This document shows positions 45,251 through 54,889 of a stretch of DNA of 60,936 nucleotides, piece after piece. Each line of letters starts with the position of its first letter. The first letter of the stretch is position 1. The notes beneath the pieces are model-generated. The model saw nothing but the letters and a program-made list of their open reading frames with translations. It had not been told where the DNA came from and did not search any database. The stretch is from Rhizobium sp. Q54 (lineage in GTDB: Bacteria; Pseudomonadota; Alphaproteobacteria; UBA828), in assembly GCA_945892755.1 (NCBI GenBank), contig CAMDDO010000008.1, forward strand, positions 1 to 60,936. The letters are read 5' to 3'. The translations under genes were made by a program, and so were the position numbers.

Positions 45251-47329
45251 ATGCGTTTTGCGGTCGATACGGGCGGCACCTTCACCGATCTGATCGTGGA
45301 AGAGGATGACGGCGCGCTCCGCATGTATAAGGCGGAGACCACACCCGATGATCCGATCCGCGGCGTGCTTGATAGTGTGCAAATCGCCGCCGATGATCGC
45401 GGCATCGACCGGCGGGCGCTGCTGGCCAAGGGCGATCTCTTCATCCACGGCACGACGCATGCGATCAACGCCGTGGTCACCGGCAACACGGCGAAGACGG
45501 CGTTTCTGGTCACCAAGGGCCATGGCGACATGCTGGTGTTCCGCGAGGGTGGTCGGATCGAGCCGTTCAACTTCACCGTGCCCTACCCCGACCCCTATGT
45601 GCCGCGTTGGCTGACCTACGAAATCCCCGAACGTGTGCTCTATGACGGGCGCGTCATGGCCGAACTCGATGAGCGCGCCGTGATCGAGGCGATCGGCAAA
45701 ATGAAAACCGAAGGCGTCAAGGCGGTCGCGGTGTGTCTGTTGTGGTCGATCGTCAACCCGGCGCATGAAACGCGCATCGGCGCATTGCTGGAGCAACACA
45801 TGCCAGGCGTGCCCTACACGCTCTCGCACGTGTTGAACCCGACCATTCGTGAATATCGCCGCGCCTCTGCCGCCACCATCGATGCCTCATTGAAGCCCTT
45901 GATGGGCGTCTATATGCGCACCCTCGCGAGCCGGCTGAAGGACGCGGGCTTCGCGGGTCGCACCCTGGTGGTGACCTCGCAGGCCGGCGTGATCGATGCC
46001 GAGCATGGCGCCGAGGCGCCAATCCATTTGTTGAACTCCGGGCCTTCGATGGCGCCGGTCGCCGGTCGCTTTTTCGCGCGCGCCGACGAGGCGGCTGAGA
46101 CAGCGATCGTCGCCGATACCGGCGGTACAACCTATGACGTGAGCCTGGTGCGCAAGGGCCGCATTCCGTGGACGCGCGAGACGTGGCTCGGCACGCCATT
46201 CCGAAGCCCGGTCACGGGCTTTCCCTCGGTTGACGTCAAAAGCATCGGCGCGGGCGGCGGCTCGATCGCCTCGGTTGATAGGGGCGGCATGCTGCATGTC
46301 GGGCCAAAGAGCGCCGGCGCGGTACCGGGCCCGGTCGCCTATGGCAGGGGCGGCACGGAACCAACCGTGACCGATGCCTCGCTCGTGCTCGGCCATCTCG
46401 ACCCTGATTTCTTTCTCGGCGGCGCGATGAAGCTCGATATCGAGGGCGCGCGTCGCGCGATCCGCGACAAGGTGGCGACGCCGCTCGGCCTTGGCGTCGA
46501 GCAAGCGGCGGATGCCATTCTCAAGGTCGCGACCGAGAACATGGTGCAGGCGATCATGAGCATCACGGTCAATCAGGGCATCGACCCGGCCGAGGCGGTC
46601 CTGATCGGCGGTGGCGGCGCGGCGGGACTCAATTCGGTTTGGATCGCGCGCCGGCTTGGCTGCAAGCAACTCCTGGTGCCTGAAGTTGGCGCTGCGCTCT
46701 CGGCCGCCGGCGCGCTGATGTCGGATTTGACCGCACACCACACCGCGCATCATTTCGCCTCGAGCGATAAGTTTGATTTCGACGGCGTCAATCGCACCCT
46801 CGAGGCGCTCGAAAGACGTTGCCGCGCCTTTATTGACGGGCCCGGCAAGGGCGCACAGCAGAGCCGCATCGAATTCTCGGTCGAAGCGCGTTATCCGAAT
46901 CAGGTCTGGGAAATCGAAGTGCCGTTGCGCGGGCTTCGCCTCGAGAACGCCGCGGCTTTGGCGGCGCTCCTCGCAGATTTTCACAAGGCGCATGAGGAAA
47001 TTTTCGCGGTGAGCGACCCAGGCTCAAGCATTGAGGCCGTGTCGTGGGGCGCGCGCGTCAGCTGCACTTTGCGCGCTAGCGACGACGCCAGGCTGGCGCC
47101 GGGCGCCGCCTCGGGCAGGACGGCGACACGGCGGCGCGCGTTCTTCGCCGAAACAGGCTTCGTCGATGCCGCGGTCAAGCGCTTCGAGACGATCAAGTCC
47201 AGCGAGGTGATCGCGGGGCCGGCGCTGGTCGAATCGGCGTTCACGACCGTGGTGCTGCCACCGGGCTCGCGCGCGGTCCGCCGCGCCTCGGGCAGCCTAT
47301 CGGTCGAAGTTGGGCAGCCAGGGGGGTGA
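45251..47329 (+). CDS. hyuA: Hydantoinase/oxoprolinase-type subunit A (pair 3)
   Basis: Protein of 692 residues from ATG 45251 (MRFAVDTGGTFTDLIVEED) with a GGGAGAG site before it. The second motif IVADTGGTTYDVSLV deviates from the MGGTSTD seen in pairs 1 and 2. SIGAGGGSIASVDRGG and GPKSAGAVPGPVAYG are present. The place of the usual LLAFGGAGP is taken by VLIGGGGAAGLNS. It belongs to a different subgroup, like that of acetophenone-carboxylase-type or related proteins. It is first in a run of genes continuing to the SDR at 56631. Confidence 0.9.
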   Translation: MRFAVDTGGTFTDLIVEEDDGALRMYKAETTPDDPIRGVLDSVQIAADDRGIDRRALLAKGDLFIHGTTHAINAVVTGNTAKTAFLVTKGHGDMLVFREGGRIEPFNFTVPYPDPYVPRWLTYEIPERVLYDGRVMAELDERAVIEAIGKMKTEGVKAVAVCLLWSIVNPAHETRIGALLEQHMPGVPYTLSHVLNPTIREYRRASAATIDASLKPLMGVYMRTLASRLKDAGFAGRTLVVTSQAGVIDAEHGAEAPIHLLNSGPSMAPVAGRFFARADEAAETAIVADTGGTTYDVSLVRKGRIPWTRETWLGTPFRSPVTGFPSVDVKSIGAGGGSIASVDRGGMLHVGPKSAGAVPGPVAYGRGGTEPTVTDASLVLGHLDPDFFLGGAMKLDIEGARRAIRDKVATPLGLGVEQAADAILKVATENMVQAIMSITVNQGIDPAEAVLIGGGGAAGLNSVWIARRLGCKQLLVPEVGAALSAAGALMSDLTAHHTAHHFASSDKFDFDGVNRTLEALERRCRAFIDGPGKGAQQSRIEFSVEARYPNQVWEIEVPLRGLRLENAAALAALLADFHKAHEEIFAVSDPGSSIEAVSWGARVSCTLRASDDARLAPGAASGRTATRRRAFFAETGFVDAAVKRFETIKSSEVIAGPALVESAFTTVVLPPGSRAVRRASGSLSVEVGQPGG

Positions 47330-47331
47330 AC

Positions 47332-49122
47332 ATGGCGACGGCAGCGAAACAGATGGCGAGTGCAAGCGGGTTCGACGGGGTGCGTCTCGCGCTGCTGTCG
47401 AACCGCTTCGAGGGCATTTGCCGCAAAATGGCGAACACGCTCCTGCGCACGGCGCGTTCGGGCGTCATCAACATCGCGCATGATTTTTCTTGCAGCATCT
47501 TGACCGCCGATTGCGAACTGCTTGCGGTCGCCGAGAGCCTGCCGATTCACGTGCTGGTCGGGCCCGATCAGATGGCCCGCACCATGAAGGAGTTTCACCC
47601 CGTATTGAAGCGCGGCGATGCCTTCCTGCACAACTCGCCCTACCACGGTTGTTCGCACCCGGCCGATCACACCATTCTCGTGCCGGTGATCGACGACGAG
47701 GGCCGTCATCGCTTCACGGTGTTGGCCAAGGCGCACCAGGCGGATTGCGGCAATTCGATCCCAACCACCTATAACGGCACGGCACGCGACGTTTATGAGG
47801 AAGGCGCGCTGATCTTTCCGGCCGTCCGCGTGCAGCGCGACTACAAGATGAACGATGATATCGTGCGCATGTGCCAGATGCGCATTCGCGTGCCCGAGCA
47901 ATGGTGGGGTGATTTTCTCGCCATGATCGGCTCGGCGCGCATCGGCGAGCGCGAAATTCTGGCCCTGGCAAACGAAATCGGCTGGGACACGTTGAGCGAA
48001 TTCGCCACCCAATGGTTCGATTATAGCGAGGCGCGCATGGTCGAGGTCATCAAGGCCCTGCCCAAGGGCCGCGTCACGCGCACCTCGACACACGACCCAA
48101 TCCCCGGCACGCCCGCCGGCGGCATTCCGGTCAATGCGACCGTTGAGATCAAGCCCGAGGCCGGGATCATCGAGGTCGATTTGCGCGACAATATCGATAG
48201 CCAGCCCTGTGGTCTGAACATGAGCGAGGCGTGCGCGCGCTCGGCCGCCATGATCGGCGTCTATAATTCGATCGACCATCGCGTGCCGAAAAACGCCGGC
48301 AGTCACCGCCGCCTCAAGGTGCATTTGCGCGAGGGCTGCGTGGTCGGCATACCGAAACATCCAACCAGTTGTTCGGTCGCCACCACCAATGTCGCCGACC
48401 GCATCTCGAACCCGGTGCAGGCGGCGATGGCCGAACTCAGAGACGGCATCGGGCTCGCCGAATGCGGCGCGACCTTTCCGCCCTCGCTCGGCGTCATCTC
48501 CGGCGTCGATCGGCGCTATGGCCGGCGCTATGTGAACCAGTTGTTGCTCGGCACCACGGGCGGCGCCGGCGCGCCGGCCTGCGATGCCTGGATGACGATC
48601 TGCCATGTCGGCAATGCCGGCATGATCCGCATGGATTCGATAGAGATCGACGAATTGCGCTTCCCCATGGTGATCACGGCGCGCGCGTTGCAGCCTGATT
48701 CCGAAGGCGCGGGCACGTTTCGCGGCGCGCTGTCGGCTTATGTCGAGTACGGGCCGTTTGGCGGCACGATGGAGGTCGCCTATGTCAGCGATGGCTGCAT
48801 CAACGCCGCGCAGGGCACGCGCGGCGGGCTCAAGGGCGGCGCCTCGAACCAATACAAGATCGACGCGGAGGGCCGGCAACACCCCTTGCCGGCGACCGGC
48901 GTGATCCCGCTCGGCGAGGGCGAACGGATCGTCGCAATCTCGACCGGCGGCGGCGGTTATGGCCCGCCAACGCTACGCGAGCCTGAACGCGTGGTCGCCG
49001 ACGTGCGCTCGGGCTGGGTCACGCCTGAACGTGCGCGCCAGGTTTATGGTGTGGCGCTCAAGCCCGATGGCGGGGTCGATAGCGCCGCCACCGCCGCGCT
49101 TCGGCGGGCCTCGATGGGCTGA
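47332..49122 (+). CDS. hyuB: Hydantoinase/oxoprolinase-type subunit B (pair 3)
   Basis: Protein of 596 residues. The HyuB signature is altered to HNSPYHGCSHPADHT where pairs 1 and 2 have NDPYxGGxH; the histidine is kept. CGGNSIPTTYNG-like metal/amide residues follow (DCGNSIPTTYNG). STGGGGYGPPTLREPE closes the protein. ATG 47332 is preferred, with GGGGGG five bases upstream; GTG 47326, overlapping the hyuA stop (GTGA), is possible. Immediately downstream is a complete ABC importer. Confidence 0.9.
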   Translation: MATAAKQMASASGFDGVRLALLSNRFEGICRKMANTLLRTARSGVINIAHDFSCSILTADCELLAVAESLPIHVLVGPDQMARTMKEFHPVLKRGDAFLHNSPYHGCSHPADHTILVPVIDDEGRHRFTVLAKAHQADCGNSIPTTYNGTARDVYEEGALIFPAVRVQRDYKMNDDIVRMCQMRIRVPEQWWGDFLAMIGSARIGEREILALANEIGWDTLSEFATQWFDYSEARMVEVIKALPKGRVTRTSTHDPIPGTPAGGIPVNATVEIKPEAGIIEVDLRDNIDSQPCGLNMSEACARSAAMIGVYNSIDHRVPKNAGSHRRLKVHLREGCVVGIPKHPTSCSVATTNVADRISNPVQAAMAELRDGIGLAECGATFPPSLGVISGVDRRYGRRYVNQLLLGTTGGAGAPACDAWMTICHVGNAGMIRMDSIEIDELRFPMVITARALQPDSEGAGTFRGALSAYVEYGPFGGTMEVAYVSDGCINAAQGTRGGLKGGASNQYKIDAEGRQHPLPATGVIPLGEGERIVAISTGGGGYGPPTLREPERVVADVRSGWVTPERARQVYGVALKPDGGVDSAATAALRRASMG

Positions 49123-49247
49123 GCGTCGGCCCGGTTGCCCTTGACTTCGCCTAATGATTGAATGCCCGGCGATGCGGTTCGCTTTCGATGAGCGGCCGCG
49201 CCGATAGCAAAGAAAACCGTCTCCAAATCAACCAGGGAGTTCAGACA

Positions 49248-50420
49248 ATGCGAAGATTGACAGCCTTGCTCGCGGGCATATCGCTCGCAACCGGCCTTGG
49301 CGCGGGCGCGGTTTCGGCGGCCGACGATGAAGTGATCGTCGGCGCCGCCATCGCCCTATCAAGCATCCTCGCGCCCTATGACGACGCGCCGTTCAAGGGC
49401 GCGCAATTGGCGATCGACGACATCAACGCCAAGGGCGGCGTGCTCGGCAAGAAAATCAAGGTGGTGACCGCCGACACCAAGTCGGACCCGGCGCAAGGCG
49501 CCAACGCGGCGATCGCGGTGATCGAGCAGGGCGCCGAGCTCGTGCTGGTCACCTGCGATTTCGATTTCGGCTCGCCCGCCGCGATCACAGCGCAAGGCAA
49601 GGGCAAGATCGCGTTCTCGCTGTGCGCCGGCGATCCGAAGTTCGGCGTGCAGGGCATTGGCGATCTCGCCTTCACCATGGGCAATGGCACGCCGAACGAG
49701 GGCGCGACCCTGGCCGAGTGGGCGGCGAAGCGGGGTTGGAAGAAGGCCTTCATCCTGAAGGATGTGCAGGTCGAGTACACCAAGTCGGTGGCAGACTATT
49801 TCAAGGGCCGCTGGCTTGACGGGCTTGGCGAAGTCGCGGGCGAGGACACGGTCAACGGCCAGACCGACACCCAGGTGCCCGGCCAGATCTCGAGCATCAA
49901 GGCGGCCAAGGACGCCGAGTTCATCCTCTTCCCGGGCGGTCCGGGCGGCCCGCCGATCATCCGCCAGATTCGCGCGGCTGGCATCGACCTGCCGATCCTG
50001 ATGCCCAACTCGCTCGACGGCAATTATTGGATCGAGGCGGTGCCCGATCTCTCCAATGCGTTCGTCCTCACCATGGGGTCGATCTATGGCGACGATCCGG
50101 ATCCGGCGGTGCAGGCGGTGATGGACAAGTTCAAGGCGAAATTCGGCGCCCCGCCGGTGACATCCTATGTCCTCTCCGGCTACGCCATCATCGAGGCCTG
50201 GGCCAAGGCGGTCGAGCGTGCCGGCACGTTTGATGGGCAGAAGGTCGCGGCCGAGCTTGAGAAGTTCAAGGACGAGCCGCTGGTCGCGGGCCTGACCACC
50301 TTCACCGACGAATGGCACATCAATCTCAACCGCCCGATGCTGGTGATCGAGATTCAGAACGGCAAGCACAAGGCGCTCGAGCGCACGCGCGTCGAGAAGG
50401 TGCCGGAGGTGAAGTTCTGA
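49248..50420 (+). CDS. Branched-chain-amino-acid-type ABC transporter, substrate-binding protein
   Basis: Periplasmic binding protein of 390 residues, LivK/Leu-Ile-Val type-1 fold. The signal peptide is MRRLTALLAGISLATGLGAG with cleavage near AVSA-ADD (about residue 24). The mature part has VIVGAAIALSSILAPYDDAPFKGAQLAIDDINAKGGVLG, typical of the family. The ligand could be an amino acid, amide, urea or aromatic acid. The upstream HyuAB pair suggests a cyclic amide or hydantoin. GGGAG precedes ATG 49248. The 125 bases before it carry no other feature I can name. Confidence 0.92.
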   Translation: MRRLTALLAGISLATGLGAGAVSAADDEVIVGAAIALSSILAPYDDAPFKGAQLAIDDINAKGGVLGKKIKVVTADTKSDPAQGANAAIAVIEQGAELVLVTCDFDFGSPAAITAQGKGKIAFSLCAGDPKFGVQGIGDLAFTMGNGTPNEGATLAEWAAKRGWKKAFILKDVQVEYTKSVADYFKGRWLDGLGEVAGEDTVNGQTDTQVPGQISSIKAAKDAEFILFPGGPGGPPIIRQIRAAGIDLPILMPNSLDGNYWIEAVPDLSNAFVLTMGSIYGDDPDPAVQAVMDKFKAKFGAPPVTSYVLSGYAIIEAWAKAVERAGTFDGQKVAAELEKFKDEPLVAGLTTFTDEWHINLNRPMLVIEIQNGKHKALERTRVEKVPEVKF

Positions 50421-50426
50421 GCTGAC

Positions 50427-51167
50427 GTGAACGAAACGATCGTCACGGGGGCCCTCGAAGCCGAACGCATTAGCGTTCGCTTCGGGGGCCTTCGCGCGCT
50501 GGAGGATATCGCGCTTGGCCTCGCGCGCGGCGAGCTCCTGGGCCTGATCGGCCCGAACGGCGCCGGCAAATCGACCCTGATCAACGTGCTGAGCGGCTTT
50601 CAGGCGCCGGTCGACGGCACGATACGGCTCGATGGCCGCTCCATAACCGGCCTCGAGCCGCACCAAATTTCACGCGCGGGCGTCGCGCGCACCTTTCAGG
50701 CGGTAAGACTGTTCCAGGGTTTGAGCGTGATCGAGAATGTCGCGGCCGGGCTGGTGCTTCGCCGTTCGAGTCGGCACGCCGCGATGAAGCGGGCGCGGGA
50801 AATTCTCGATTGGATGGGGCTTGGCCCAAAGGCGGAGTTGATCGCCGGTACGCTACCCTATGGCGACGAGCGACGCATCGGCATCGCGCGAGCGCTCGCC
50901 GCCGAACCGCGCTATTTGCTGCTCGATGAGCCGGCGGCGGGCTCCAATGAAGACGAGATCGGCGCGCTGACCGAAACCATCGCGCGTATCCGTACCGAGT
51001 TCGGCTGCGGCGTGCTCGTGGTCGAGCACAATATGGGCTTGATCATGTCGCTGTGCGAACGCATTCAGGTCATCGACGGCGGGCGCACCATCGCGATCGG
51101 CACGCCGGCCGAAGTGCAGCGCGATCCCGCCGTGCGGCGCGCCTATCTCGGCGAGGACGAGGATTAG
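50427..51167 (+). CDS. ABC transporter ATP-binding protein, LivG type
   Basis: ATPase of 246 residues. Walker A GPNGAGKST (about 38-46), Q-loop region in VARTFQAVRLF, signature region LPYGDERRIGIARAL (LSYG-QRR type of LivG) and Walker B YLLLDEPAAGSN. GTG 50427 follows the binding-protein stop by 6 bases. LivG-type proteins have the C-terminal extension seen here, ending DPAVRRAYLGEDED. Confidence 0.92.
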   Translation: MNETIVTGALEAERISVRFGGLRALEDIALGLARGELLGLIGPNGAGKSTLINVLSGFQAPVDGTIRLDGRSITGLEPHQISRAGVARTFQAVRLFQGLSVIENVAAGLVLRRSSRHAAMKRAREILDWMGLGPKAELIAGTLPYGDERRIGIARALAAEPRYLLLDEPAAGSNEDEIGALTETIARIRTEFGCGVLVVEHNMGLIMSLCERIQVIDGGRTIAIGTPAEVQRDPAVRRAYLGEDED

Positions 51168-51168
51168 C

Positions 51169-51897
51169 GTGCTCCAGATCGCCGGGCTCGACGTGCGCTA
51201 TGGGCCGATTCGCGCGCTTCGTGGGGTCTCGATCGAGGTCGGCCGGGGCGAATTCGTCGGCATTGTCGGGCCGAACGGCGCGGGTAAATCCACCTTGTTG
51301 CTCTCCATCGTCGGCATGGTGCGACCGCAATCGGGTCGAATCGAGCATGACGGGACCGCGCTCATGGGCCGCCCGCCGGAGGAGATCGTGCGACGCGGCA
51401 TCGCCCTCGTGCCCGAAGGGCGTGAAATTTTCGGCGAATTGACCGTCGAGGAAAATCTTCGCCTCGGTACCACGATCCGCAAGGACCGGCGCGCGGCGGA
51501 GGCCGATGTCGAACGCATGATGAAGGAGTTTCCGATTCTCGGCGAACGGCGACGCGGCCAGGCCGGCAAGCTATCGGGTGGCGAGCAACAACAGCTCGCG
51601 ATCGCGCGCGCCATGCTGGGCGATCCCAAGCTTCTCCTCTTGGATGAACCTTCGCTCGGCCTCGCGCCGCTGATCACCAAGCAGGTTTATCAGGTTCTCA
51701 AGCGGCTCAACGAGGCGGGCGTCACCATTCTTGTCGTCGAGCAGAATCCGAAGCGCATCATGAAGGCGGCGACGCGGCTCTATGTGTTGCGCAACGGGCA
51801 GCTCGCCTTCTCCGGCCCGCCCGAGGCGCTTGAGCGCGCCGAGGATCTCGACCGCGCCTATTTCGGCTTCAATGAGAAGGCCCGGCCCTTGCCATGA
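51169..51897 (+). CDS. ABC transporter ATP-binding protein, LivF type
   Basis: ATPase of 242 residues: MLQIAGLDVRYGPIRALRGVS, Walker A GPNGAGKST, signature LSGGEQQQLAIARAM and Walker B LLLDEPSLGLAP. It starts at GTG 51169, one base after livG. It forms the second ATPase subunit of the heterodimer. Confidence 0.93.
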   Translation: MLQIAGLDVRYGPIRALRGVSIEVGRGEFVGIVGPNGAGKSTLLLSIVGMVRPQSGRIEHDGTALMGRPPEEIVRRGIALVPEGREIFGELTVEENLRLGTTIRKDRRAAEADVERMMKEFPILGERRRGQAGKLSGGEQQQLAIARAMLGDPKLLLLDEPSLGLAPLITKQVYQVLKRLNEAGVTILVVEQNPKRIMKAATRLYVLRNGQLAFSGPPEALERAEDLDRAYFGFNEKARPLP

Positions 51898-52778
51898 CCG
51901 CCTTCCTGCAAGTGTTGGCCGATGCCGCGAGCCAGGGCTCGCTCTACGCGCTTTCCGCGCTCGGCATAGGGCTCATCTTCGGCATCATGCGGCTGGTCAA
52001 TTTCGCGCATGGCGAATTCATCATGATCGGCGCCTATATGCTCATGCTGTCGGCGGCGCCCTATGTGCCGCTCGCCATCCTGGCGACGCTCGCCGCCGTG
52101 ATTTTGCTCGCGCTCTTGACCGAGAGAATCGCCTTTCGCCCGGTGCGCCGCGCCAACCCGACCACGCTGTTGGTCACGAGCTTCGCGGTCAGCTTCTTCC
52201 TGCAATATCTGTTCGTGCTGATCGAGGGCGCGCGGCCCAAGGGCTTCGATTTTCTTTCCAGCCTCGCCGAGCCGTTCGTGATCGGCGAGGTGCGTGTTCC
52301 GAAGCTCAATATCGTGACCATCGGAATCACCTTGGTGCTGCTCGCCGCGCTGGCGTTTTTTCTGAAGCGGACCCATTTCGGCATCCAGATGCGCGCGGCC
52401 GCGCTCAATTTTCGTATGGCGCGACTCTTGGGCGTCAAGGCCAACCGCATCATCGCGGTCGCCTTCGCCATGTCGGGCGTACTCGCCGCCGTCGTCTCGG
52501 TGCTCTATGTCGCGGCGCGCGGTGAACTTTCGCCCGTGATGGGCCTGCAACTCGCCCTCGTCGGCTTCGTCTCGACCGTGATCGGCGGCATGGGTTCGCT
52601 GCTCGGCGCGGTGGTCGGCGGCTTCCTGGTCGGCGCGCTCACGGTGGCCCTGCAGGCGTCCCTGCCGCTCGAATTGCGACCGTTTCGCGAGGCCTTCGTG
52701 TTCGCGATCGTGATCGTCGTGCTGTTGGCGCGTCCGCGCGGCCTGTTTCGTGGGCGCGAAGCCCGGGAGCGTGTCTGA
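51894..52778 (+). CDS. ABC transporter permease, LivH type
   Basis: Permease of 294 residues with about eight membrane spans. GSLYALSALGIGLIFGIMRLVNFAHGEF is the LivH N-terminus. The EAA-like loop ALNFRMARLLGVKANRIIAVAFAMSG is present. GLQLALVGFVSTVIGGMGSLLGAVVGG is the conserved C-terminal region. ATGA overlap with livF. Confidence 0.93.
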   Translation: MTAFLQVLADAASQGSLYALSALGIGLIFGIMRLVNFAHGEFIMIGAYMLMLSAAPYVPLAILATLAAVILLALLTERIAFRPVRRANPTTLLVTSFAVSFFLQYLFVLIEGARPKGFDFLSSLAEPFVIGEVRVPKLNIVTIGITLVLLAALAFFLKRTHFGIQMRAAALNFRMARLLGVKANRIIAVAFAMSGVLAAVVSVLYVAARGELSPVMGLQLALVGFVSTVIGGMGSLLGAVVGGFLVGALTVALQASLPLELRPFREAFVFAIVIVVLLARPRGLFRGREARERV

Positions 52779-53812
52779 TGGCGCGCCACGCGATACGCCT
52801 CGCCTGGCCGTTCCTGTCGCTCGCGCTCTTGCTTCTCATCGTCGCGGCGCTCGGCTCGCTGGCGCCGACCGTGATCCAGCGCGTCATCACCGAGGCCTTT
52901 ATCAGGCTCGTGATGGTGATCGGGCTTTATCTTTTCGTCGGCAATTCGGGCGTTCTCTCGTTCGGCCACGCCGCCTTCATGATGACCGGGGCCTATGGCG
53001 CGGCCTGGCTCGATATTCCGGTCAAGAGCAAGAAAATCTTTCTCAAGGGTCTGCCTAATTTTCTTGGCCAGGCCGAATTTCCGCCTTGGCTCGCCGCGCT
53101 CTGCGCGATGGGCTTTTCCGGCTTGATCGCGCTGATCGTCGGCGTTCCGCTGGTTCGTCTATCGGGTCTCGCCGCCTCGATCGGCACGTTTTCGGTCCTC
53201 GTCATCGTGTTCGTGGTCTACTCGAACTGGAACGAGGTGACGAACGGCACGAGCTCGCTGATCGGATTGCCGATCTATGTCGATCTCTGGGTCGCCTATG
53301 GCTGCGCGGTCGGCGCGATGCTCGCGGCGTTTTTGTTCCAAAACTCGCGCCTAGGCCTCGCTCTTCGCGCCTCGCGCGAAGACGAAGTGGCGGCCAAGGC
53401 GATCGGCGTCAACGTGCCGTTCAGCCGGCTTGTCGCCTTCGTGCTGAGCGCCGCGCTCGTCGCGCTTGGCGGCATATTGCAAGCGCATTTCCTCGGCGCG
53501 CTCAACGTATTGCAGTTCTATATCGGCATCACGTTCATCACGATCGCGATGCTGGTGGTTGGCGGCACTGGCAGCCTGGCGGGCGCGGTCATTGGCACCG
53601 GAGCGATTTCGCTGGTGTTCGAACTCTTGCGCCAGCTCGAGGTTGGCTTCACGGTGGGAGCGACGGAAATTCAGCTGCCGCCGGGTCTGCGCGAACTTGG
53701 CGTCGCGGTGATCATGATCGTGATCTTGATTTTCCGGCCCGCCGGGCTGATGGCGGGGCGCGAAATACCGCTGCCGGGCCTTTTCAATCCTTCGACTGCG
53801 AGAGCGCCATGA
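52778..53812 (+). CDS. ABC transporter permease, LivM type
   Basis: Permease of 344 residues. GLYLFVGNSGVLSFGHAAFMMTGAYGAAWL is the LivM signature. The EAA-like loop is LRASREDEVAAKAIGVNVPFSRLVAFVLSAALVALGG, and VVGGTGSLAGAVIGT follows. A one-base TGATG overlap links it to livH, and an ATGA overlap links it to the hydrolase gene downstream. Confidence 0.93.
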   Translation: MARHAIRLAWPFLSLALLLLIVAALGSLAPTVIQRVITEAFIRLVMVIGLYLFVGNSGVLSFGHAAFMMTGAYGAAWLDIPVKSKKIFLKGLPNFLGQAEFPPWLAALCAMGFSGLIALIVGVPLVRLSGLAASIGTFSVLVIVFVVYSNWNEVTNGTSSLIGLPIYVDLWVAYGCAVGAMLAAFLFQNSRLGLALRASREDEVAAKAIGVNVPFSRLVAFVLSAALVALGGILQAHFLGALNVLQFYIGITFITIAMLVVGGTGSLAGAVIGTGAISLVFELLRQLEVGFTVGATEIQLPPGLRELGVAVIMIVILIFRPAGLMAGREIPLPGLFNPSTARAP

Positions 53813-54876
53813 CCGACCCATCGAACGTCTTTGGCGACAACTTCCGGGAAGCGCGCGCACGCTTCGAGGCCGCCGCGAAAGCCGCCGGCGCGGCGTTTCA
53901 CCGCCACCCCCATGACCAGCCCGATTTGTCATGCGATGTCGCCGTATTGGGACCGACAAATGCCCGGCGACGACTCGCCATGATCGCCGGCACGCACGGC
54001 GCCGAGGGCTTCGCCGGATCGGCCGTGATGGTCGATTGGCTGCGCCGGGGCGCGCGGCCCGAAGGCGCGGCGGTGGTGTTGATTCACGCGATCAACCCGT
54101 GGGGCTTCGCCAATATCAGCCGCTGCAACGAAAACAATGTCGATCTCAATCGCAATTTCGTCGATCACGGCAGCCCCCTGCCCGAGAACCCTTTTTACAC
54201 CGAGTTGCATGAAGCGCTGTGCCCGGCGCACTGGAATGACGCGGCGCGTCAAGCGACCCATGATGTTTGCCATGGTTTTGGCGCGCGGCATGGCCGTCAG
54301 GTCTTGATCGATGCGATCATGCGCGGCCAATACAGTCACGCGGATGGGCTCAATTTCGGCGGTACGGCGCCCGAATGGTCGAACCGCACGCTGCGCGCGA
54401 TCGCCGCACGGCATTTGCGCGGCGCCGAGGCGCTCATGCTGGTCGATTGGCACACTGGTCTCGGTGCCTATGGCATAGCTTCCGTCATGTGTCTCGATCC
54501 GCCGTCGCATCCAGCTTATGAAAAGGCCCGCGCGACCTTCGGGCCCGAGATCGATGCAGTGCAAAAGCTCTTCGAGGGCGAGGAACCACCGCAATATACC
54601 GGCCTTTTGCTTAACGCGCTTCGGGCCGAGGCCGGCGCGGGCGCGACCGTCGCCTGCACGGTCGAGTTCGGCACGCGCCCGCTCAATGCCATGCTCGATG
54701 GCCTTTTGGTTGATCGCTGGCTTCGGCTCGCCGCCCCGGCCACTGCGCCGGGGCTCGATGCGCTCAAGGCCGAGGTGCGCGACGCGTTCTGTCCGCACGA
54801 CCCGGCCTGGCGCAACGCCGTGATTCAATCCGGCGCCGAATTGATCGCGCGCGCCAATCAATGGCTCGCGAGTTGA
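53809..54876 (+). CDS. M14-like metallo-hydrolase (DUF2817)
   Basis: Protein of 355 residues of the DUF2817 group, related to M14 zinc carboxypeptidases and aspartoacylases. H63 and E66 (GTHGAEGF) are the first zinc ligands, N-x-N in NNVDLNRNF matches the substrate-binding stretch, and DWHTGLG gives the third ligand. The conserved E in CTVEFGTR is probably catalytic. It could hydrolyse an amide bond of the ring-opened product, or trim an imported substrate. ATG 53809 overlaps livM (ATGA), so it clearly belongs to the transporter operon. Confidence 0.87.
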   Translation: MTDPSNVFGDNFREARARFEAAAKAAGAAFHRHPHDQPDLSCDVAVLGPTNARRRLAMIAGTHGAEGFAGSAVMVDWLRRGARPEGAAVVLIHAINPWGFANISRCNENNVDLNRNFVDHGSPLPENPFYTELHEALCPAHWNDAARQATHDVCHGFGARHGRQVLIDAIMRGQYSHADGLNFGGTAPEWSNRTLRAIAARHLRGAEALMLVDWHTGLGAYGIASVMCLDPPSHPAYEKARATFGPEIDAVQKLFEGEEPPQYTGLLLNALRAEAGAGATVACTVEFGTRPLNAMLDGLLVDRWLRLAAPATAPGLDALKAEVRDAFCPHDPAWRNAVIQSGAELIARANQWLAS

Positions 54877-54889
54877 GGGTGCATCGCGC

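Noticed and set aside
46981-48882. Minus-strand open frame of 633 codons
   Set aside because: Antisense to hyuA/hyuB pair 3; no recognisable domain.
49359-50666. Minus-strand open frame of 435 codons
   Set aside because: Antisense to the substrate-binding protein and livG; typical high-GC shadow.
53086-54876. 596-codon frame joining livM bases to the DUF2817 protein
   Set aside because: The first half is an out-of-frame reading of livM. The real protein starts at ATG 53809, which overlaps the livM stop.
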